Below are positions 59,613 to 64,000 of a stretch of 64,000 nucleotides of DNA, piece after piece. The DNA lies in NCBI RefSeq assembly GCF_019393635.1, contig NC_057866.1:118434233-118498232 (forward strand). The letters are read 5' to 3'. Position numbers and translations under genes: made by a program. Every line of letters starts with the position of its first letter. Within the stretch, counting starts at the first letter, position 1. Below the pieces are notes generated by a model, which had not been told where the DNA came from, did not search any database, and saw only the letters and a list, made by a program, of their open reading frames with translations. Source of the DNA: Dromiciops gliroides (lineage: Eukaryota; Chordata; Mammalia; Microbiotheria; Microbiotheriidae).

Positions 59613-60101
59613 ATTACTAGGGGAACTTTTATTTGGAGGTAAGGTGATGAATTCATAATGTTAATATTACAAGATTGAAAAAGAAATTTAATGCACAAAA
59701 GAAAACTAAAACGTTCAGAAGGGGACACAAATCGTAACTAGTTCATGGTTTCATACACAATCCTGTGTTCTTTTTATATAGAAATATTTGTTAATAAAAT
59801 TCATAATATAAGATTTTTTTAAGTTTAAAGAGGAAAAATTACTTAGTGCCAGGTTTAATTAATAAGTCATTGTATTGATTCATTTTTTTTAAAAGATGAT
59901 CAGGCTTAGGAATAAAGATAAACTATAGTTTGCACAAATGTGGCAAAATTTTACCTAAATTTGTTTGAGGCAGATGAATAAGCATAATATTGGAAAGCAG
60001 CAATAGGTTTAATAGGGCTAAAAAGAAGAGCACTGGAACACTGAGATATAAAACTCCTTTTTATCTTTTTATTTTGAAAACAGGAACAAAAAAGATACAT
60101 A

Positions 60102-60245
60102 GGGGCAGCTAGGTGGCACAGTGGATAGAGCACCGGCCCTGGTGTCAGGAGGACCTGAGTTCAAATCCAGCCTCCAACACTTGACATTTACTAGCTGTGT
60201 GACCCTAAGCAAGTCACTTAACCCCAATTGCCTCATCAAAAAAAA
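60102..60245 (+). repeat. WSINE1-type SINE
   Basis: Sense copy with perfect target duplication AAAAAAGATACATA. Confidence 0.95.
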
Positions 60246-60249
60246 AAAA

Positions 60250-62390
60250 AAAGATACATAAAAGGACATTTAGAAAGAATCTTTTAATCAGGTACACAAG
60301 GATCAAGAAATGCAAAATGTTCATAAGAAGAATGAATTGATAGAGACTCCTTGGAAGGCCTGTATTATCTAAAGATAAAAGAAAGAACTAAGGAACCTGC
60401 AGTTTAGGTGGGTACATCTGCCTTACTTTTAAACAGAAAATCTGGGACATTGGTCTCATTCACTCTTTGCCTGTGTGTTGACATGGAGAACTGTCAGAGT
60501 ATCTTTTCCCTCATGTTTTAGAAAAAGAAAAATCTATTTTATTAATCACAATCTGTGAACTGAAGTCTTTTTATACAACATGAAAATCTAAACATCTGAA
60601 TATATACAACACTGTCATCTCAATTTGAAAGAAATGGTGAACAAAGATATGTTTGAACTATTACCATGTGAAAAAATACAAATGAGGAAATTCTGATGCA
60701 GTACTCTATTGAAAAAAATGTATCTGTCAGAATTACTCAAACCTTGTTTAGGATAATGATGGGGTTTTGTGAAACAATGCATGGGGCTAAAAAAAAGTTC
60801 TAAAGGCAGACAATGCCATGTAAAAATAAACAAACACCCTACCCTCTCTCTAGTCTGTCAGTGATGTATAATGCCCACATTCAGATAGTGTAAAAAGTAA
60901 TAGGGAATGATTAAAATAACTTATCACATAACAAACATTGGTCTCTGGTATACAATCTATGAGCACATCAATAACATATGATATATAATCAGTTCACTGC
61001 TAGTCTATCTTAATAGAAGGCATGTTAAAAATAATTGGTATCCATTTTATAATTCTTAGTTTTAAAAATATTTTTATCTGTATAGAAATCTAACATGTGG
61101 TAATTATAAAATCTGTACATGTAAAAAGATAACATAACAAAAAAAGTATAAATAAATAATCAATATTCTGTTAATGAGACTTCTGGGAACTTAATCTGAG
61201 AACCAAATCCTTGCCAAAAGAAAAAATATATAAGTGTGACTATAGCTACTTCCAGTATGGATTTCCTTTAAGATATTCTGAAGTATATACAAGAAGTTAT
61301 GTTATACATTTTTGGTTATGACAAAACTAAGATTTATAAACAAAAACACACCAACATTAAGAAACAAATTTTCTAACTTTTAAGGTCAAAATGTTGTGAA
61401 TTGAAAGAATGCCCAAAGAGCTCAATGTAAACAAATCTACTGCAAAAAGTTGTAGGACAACATAAATAAGTTATGTATTTTATAGCTAAAGATCCAGAAT
61501 TAATGTCAAAAAGTGTATTGACAAATTCTTAATTCAGAGTCCTGTATATACTTCTATCATTAAGGACAATTATTTCTTGATTTTTAATTACATTCTCTAA
61601 TCTTGATTAAAATTACTAGTGTCTATGAAGTAAATGAAAAATGTATAGGAAATCCCTCAAGTGAATTTTAAAATCACATTCATTGAGAGGTCAACAGGGC
61701 TTGTGAAATCTATAACATTTCCTGAACTAATAGTAGGAACAAAGCCTCAGTCAACACTTAATAAGCTGACAACTATAATCAAAGTATTAAAATCTCTTAA
61801 AACCAAGATTATTAATCTTCAAATATTCATCAACATTTCCTCACAGTAACCAATGTGAGGTAGTTGGCACAGTTTTATCTATGTTATAAACGGAAAACAA
61901 GATTCACAAAATTTAAATTAATGATCCACAGTTGCATAGGTAGTAAGGGGTCAGAGATGGGGGGTGTGAGCCTAAGTTTTTGGTTTATTTTTTGTTGCTA
62001 TAGTTGTTTTAAATTATGTCAGGTTGAGTGTTCTTTTCCTTATACCATGCCACCTCAATAACAAAGGAAGAAACAAAAACTTGTTAAGAACCTGCAAAAG
62101 GGAAGGGATTAAAAGACCTATAATAAAACCCATATGCAAATAACTATGATTCAATTATGAAACACATAGGAATAATTGCTCAGAGAAGAATAAGACTGAA
62201 GAATACTTCTAGCTAATGGGAAAGAAAGGAAAGATTTCATCAAGAGAAGTAGGACATTAGTTAGGCATTAAAGGACAAGCATTTCAATAGGTAGTGTAGA
62301 AGGAGAATATTTTATGTTGTGGGGAATGATCCATGGCAAATGCACAAAAATGAGCACAGGATGATACTGAAGAATGTCTAGCAGTCTACT
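60250..62390. other. No exon or clear repeat (GNPDA2 intron)
   Basis: AT-rich intronic sequence. A MIR-like piece may lie near 61840-61940. I looked for the preceding GNPDA2 exon (around TMALTVGVGTVMDAR) and did not find it. Confidence 0.5.
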
Positions 62391-62394
62391 ATGG

Positions 62395-63670
62395 CCAGAA
62401 TGCACAATCAATCCACAAGTATTTATTAAGTGCCTACTATACCAAGATAAAAATTAAACAGCGTAACCTCAAGAAACATTCTATCAGGTGATATAACATG
62501 TATGTAAGTAGCATCTACAGACTATCTACAAAATAAATACAATTGCAGTTTATTCATTTGTAAAATGAGGCTTAAAATTGCATCTACCTTCTGGGGTTGT
62601 TGTAAGGATCAAAAAAGATTAAAATGCTTTGCAAATATTAAAGCAATATGTAAATGCTAGCTGCTATTACTATTGTTGCTATTTGTTATTAGATGATGGT
62701 GGAATGAAAAATACATCAAGAGAAGAGGAATAAGGTGAAATAATGGTAGAAAGGTGGGCTAAAGCTAGATTGTTAAAGCTCTTGCCCCAGTTCCAGAACA
62801 TAGTACTTACTAGGCAACTTTATAAGACGTGAGAGGCAAGATGAGTCTAAAGTTTTAAGCCTAAGTAACAGAAAGGATAGTGGTGTCATGAAGAGAAACA
62901 AGGACTTTAGGAGGTGGGATAAATTTGGGAGTTTATGTGTTCACTTTTAATACATTAAATGAGTTGGTAACTATATCCTGATAAAGATATCCAACAGAAA
63001 GTTGGAAATGTGGGACTAGAGCTCAACAAGATGTCAAAGTTAAAGATAGATTCTGGGAGCTATAAGAGTGGACAAAACCACCAAAGGGAAAGAATATAAA
63101 GGGAAAAGAGATGAGGACATGGGGCAGAAACCACATTTAAGGTATAGGAAGAAGTACTAAGTAAAGTATTCTGAAAGGCAGGAGAGAAGAATGTTACTGG
63201 AAGTCAGTGGAGGGTGGCAAAAGGTTAAGGAGACAGCAGCCTAAAATGCTACAAAAGGCAAAGAAGAATGATCTCACATTTCTAAGGGTAACACATTTTT
63301 AATTGTGCATTTGTTCATAAAAGCCAGATTACAAGGGATTGAGGGTAGTGAGAAAATGGAGAAAGAGAATATATAGAATACCCTTTCAGCACATTTAGCA
63401 ATGAAGGGAAGAGCAGAGCTATAATGAAAAAGGCAGGGTCAAGGAAGGTTCTAATAGTACAGGGGAAACCTGAGCATACAATAAGTAGGAGTCGAGAAGT
63501 AAAAGAATGAAGATGCAAGAGAAAATAGGGATAAATGAAGAGATATTATCCTAGAGGAGAAACAGGGCTAAGAGAAGAACCAATTTTGCAAGGTTGTTGT
63601 GAGGATCAAGTGAGATATTTGTACCTGGAACATAGCAGGCACTATATAAATGATTATTCTTTCCCTTCCC
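62395..63670 (+). repeat. LINE2 cluster with MIR 3' ends
   Basis: CAAGTATTTATTAAGTGCCTAC starts the first L2 piece. A MIR 3' part (62540-62680) interrupts, then L2 text continues to about 63560. A further MIR end lies at 63575-63670 (TTGTTGTGAGGATCAAGTGAG). Confidence 0.6.
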
Positions 63671-63920
63671 CTTAAGGAGTAAATAAGATAAATAAATGGA
63701 ATGCTGAGGAACCATAAAGACTTACATGTATTTATAGTAAACCAAGTCAATATGGGACTATTTTCGCAACATCACTTGATCCTTCTGTTTGTTCTGTCAA
63801 AAGGAAGATTGTGAATATCAACAAGGCTTTGGTTAGATTTAGAAATAGGGGAAGTACAAGAGAACTATTCAAGGATGAAAGAAAGTGAATCATAGTAACG
63901 GTAATTAAGACTAAGATAGT

Positions 63921-64000
63921 GGGGGCAGGAGGTTGCGCAGTGGATAAAGCACCAGCCCTGGATTCAGGAGGACCTGAGGTCAAATCTGGCCTCAGACACT
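63921..64000 (+). repeat. WSINE1-type SINE cut by the window edge
   Basis: Sense copy from GGGGGCAGGAGGTTGCGC to CCTCAGACACT at the last base. Confidence 0.9.

Noticed and set aside
397-64000. Many short open frames whose peptides share [16 protein letters not shown] or [17 protein letters not shown].
   Set aside because: They are translations of the two strands of the WSINE1-type SINE and are found at every copy. They are not a gene family.
397-64000. Regularly recurring units that could be taken for a CRISPR array or tRNA gene cluster.
   Set aside because: The units are dispersed SINEs with target duplications and A-tails at irregular spacing. The tRNA-like A and B boxes belong to the SINE promoter, and no clover-leaf with an anticodon arm could be drawn with confidence.
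58618-64000. Search for more GNPDA2 exons to the right of the penultimate exon.
   Set aside because: No match to the preceding conserved segment was seen, so the intron probably runs past the window edge.

Overview
The window is a stretch of nuclear chromosome from a mammal, almost certainly a marsupial and probably an Australian one. The main reason is about 37 copies of a short tRNA-derived SINE that starts GGGGCAGCTAGGTGG, has the core TTACTAGCTGTGTGACC, and ends CCCCAATTGCCTCA plus an A-rich tail. I recognise this as the WSINE1/MAR1 type of marsupials; the opossum-specific SINE ends differently. Older MIR/THER1-like SINEs, LINE2, L3/CR1, marsupial L1 and RTE-type fragments support this. 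The species call is an inference.

Layout. Bases 1-21,850 hold no gene I can support. They are old repeats, including two solo LTRs of one family nested head to head at about 1.73-2.73 kb, a second LTR-like element at 3.65-4.17 kb, a hAT-type DNA transposon remnant at 7.0-7.2 kb, an L1 with a SINE inside it at 15.1-16.7 kb, and several microsatellites. A CpG-rich promoter region lies at 21.9-22.65 kb. It carries two perfect CRE palindromes inside a 39-40 bp tandem duplication.

From 22,415 to 46,880 on the + strand is a complete GUF1 gene, the mitochondrial LepA/EF4-type translation GTPase. I resolved all 17 coding exons by splice sites and reading phase. They give an uninterrupted 675-residue product with all five G motifs and the LepA C-terminal domain. 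A polyadenylation signal follows at 46,947.

From about 47.6 kb to the right edge the window holds the 3' half of GNPDA2 on the - strand (glucosamine-6-phosphate deaminase 2). Its last coding exon is at 48,569-48,630 and the previous one at 58,443-58,617. Earlier exons lie beyond the right edge. The convergent GUF1/GNPDA2 arrangement is the one I recall from human chromosome 4p12.

The two genes are not functionally coupled as far as the sequence shows: GUF1 acts in mitochondrial protein synthesis and GNPDA2 in cytosolic hexosamine catabolism. The most unusual local structures are a SINE insertion whose target duplication copied the GUF1 exon 13 splice donor, the LTR-in-LTR palindrome, a three-layer nest (SINE in hAT in L1) at 42.8-43.6 kb, and a recent 436-bp-offset duplication at 51.7-52.35 kb. 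I found no previously undescribed gene system. Most other short open frames are translations of repeats.
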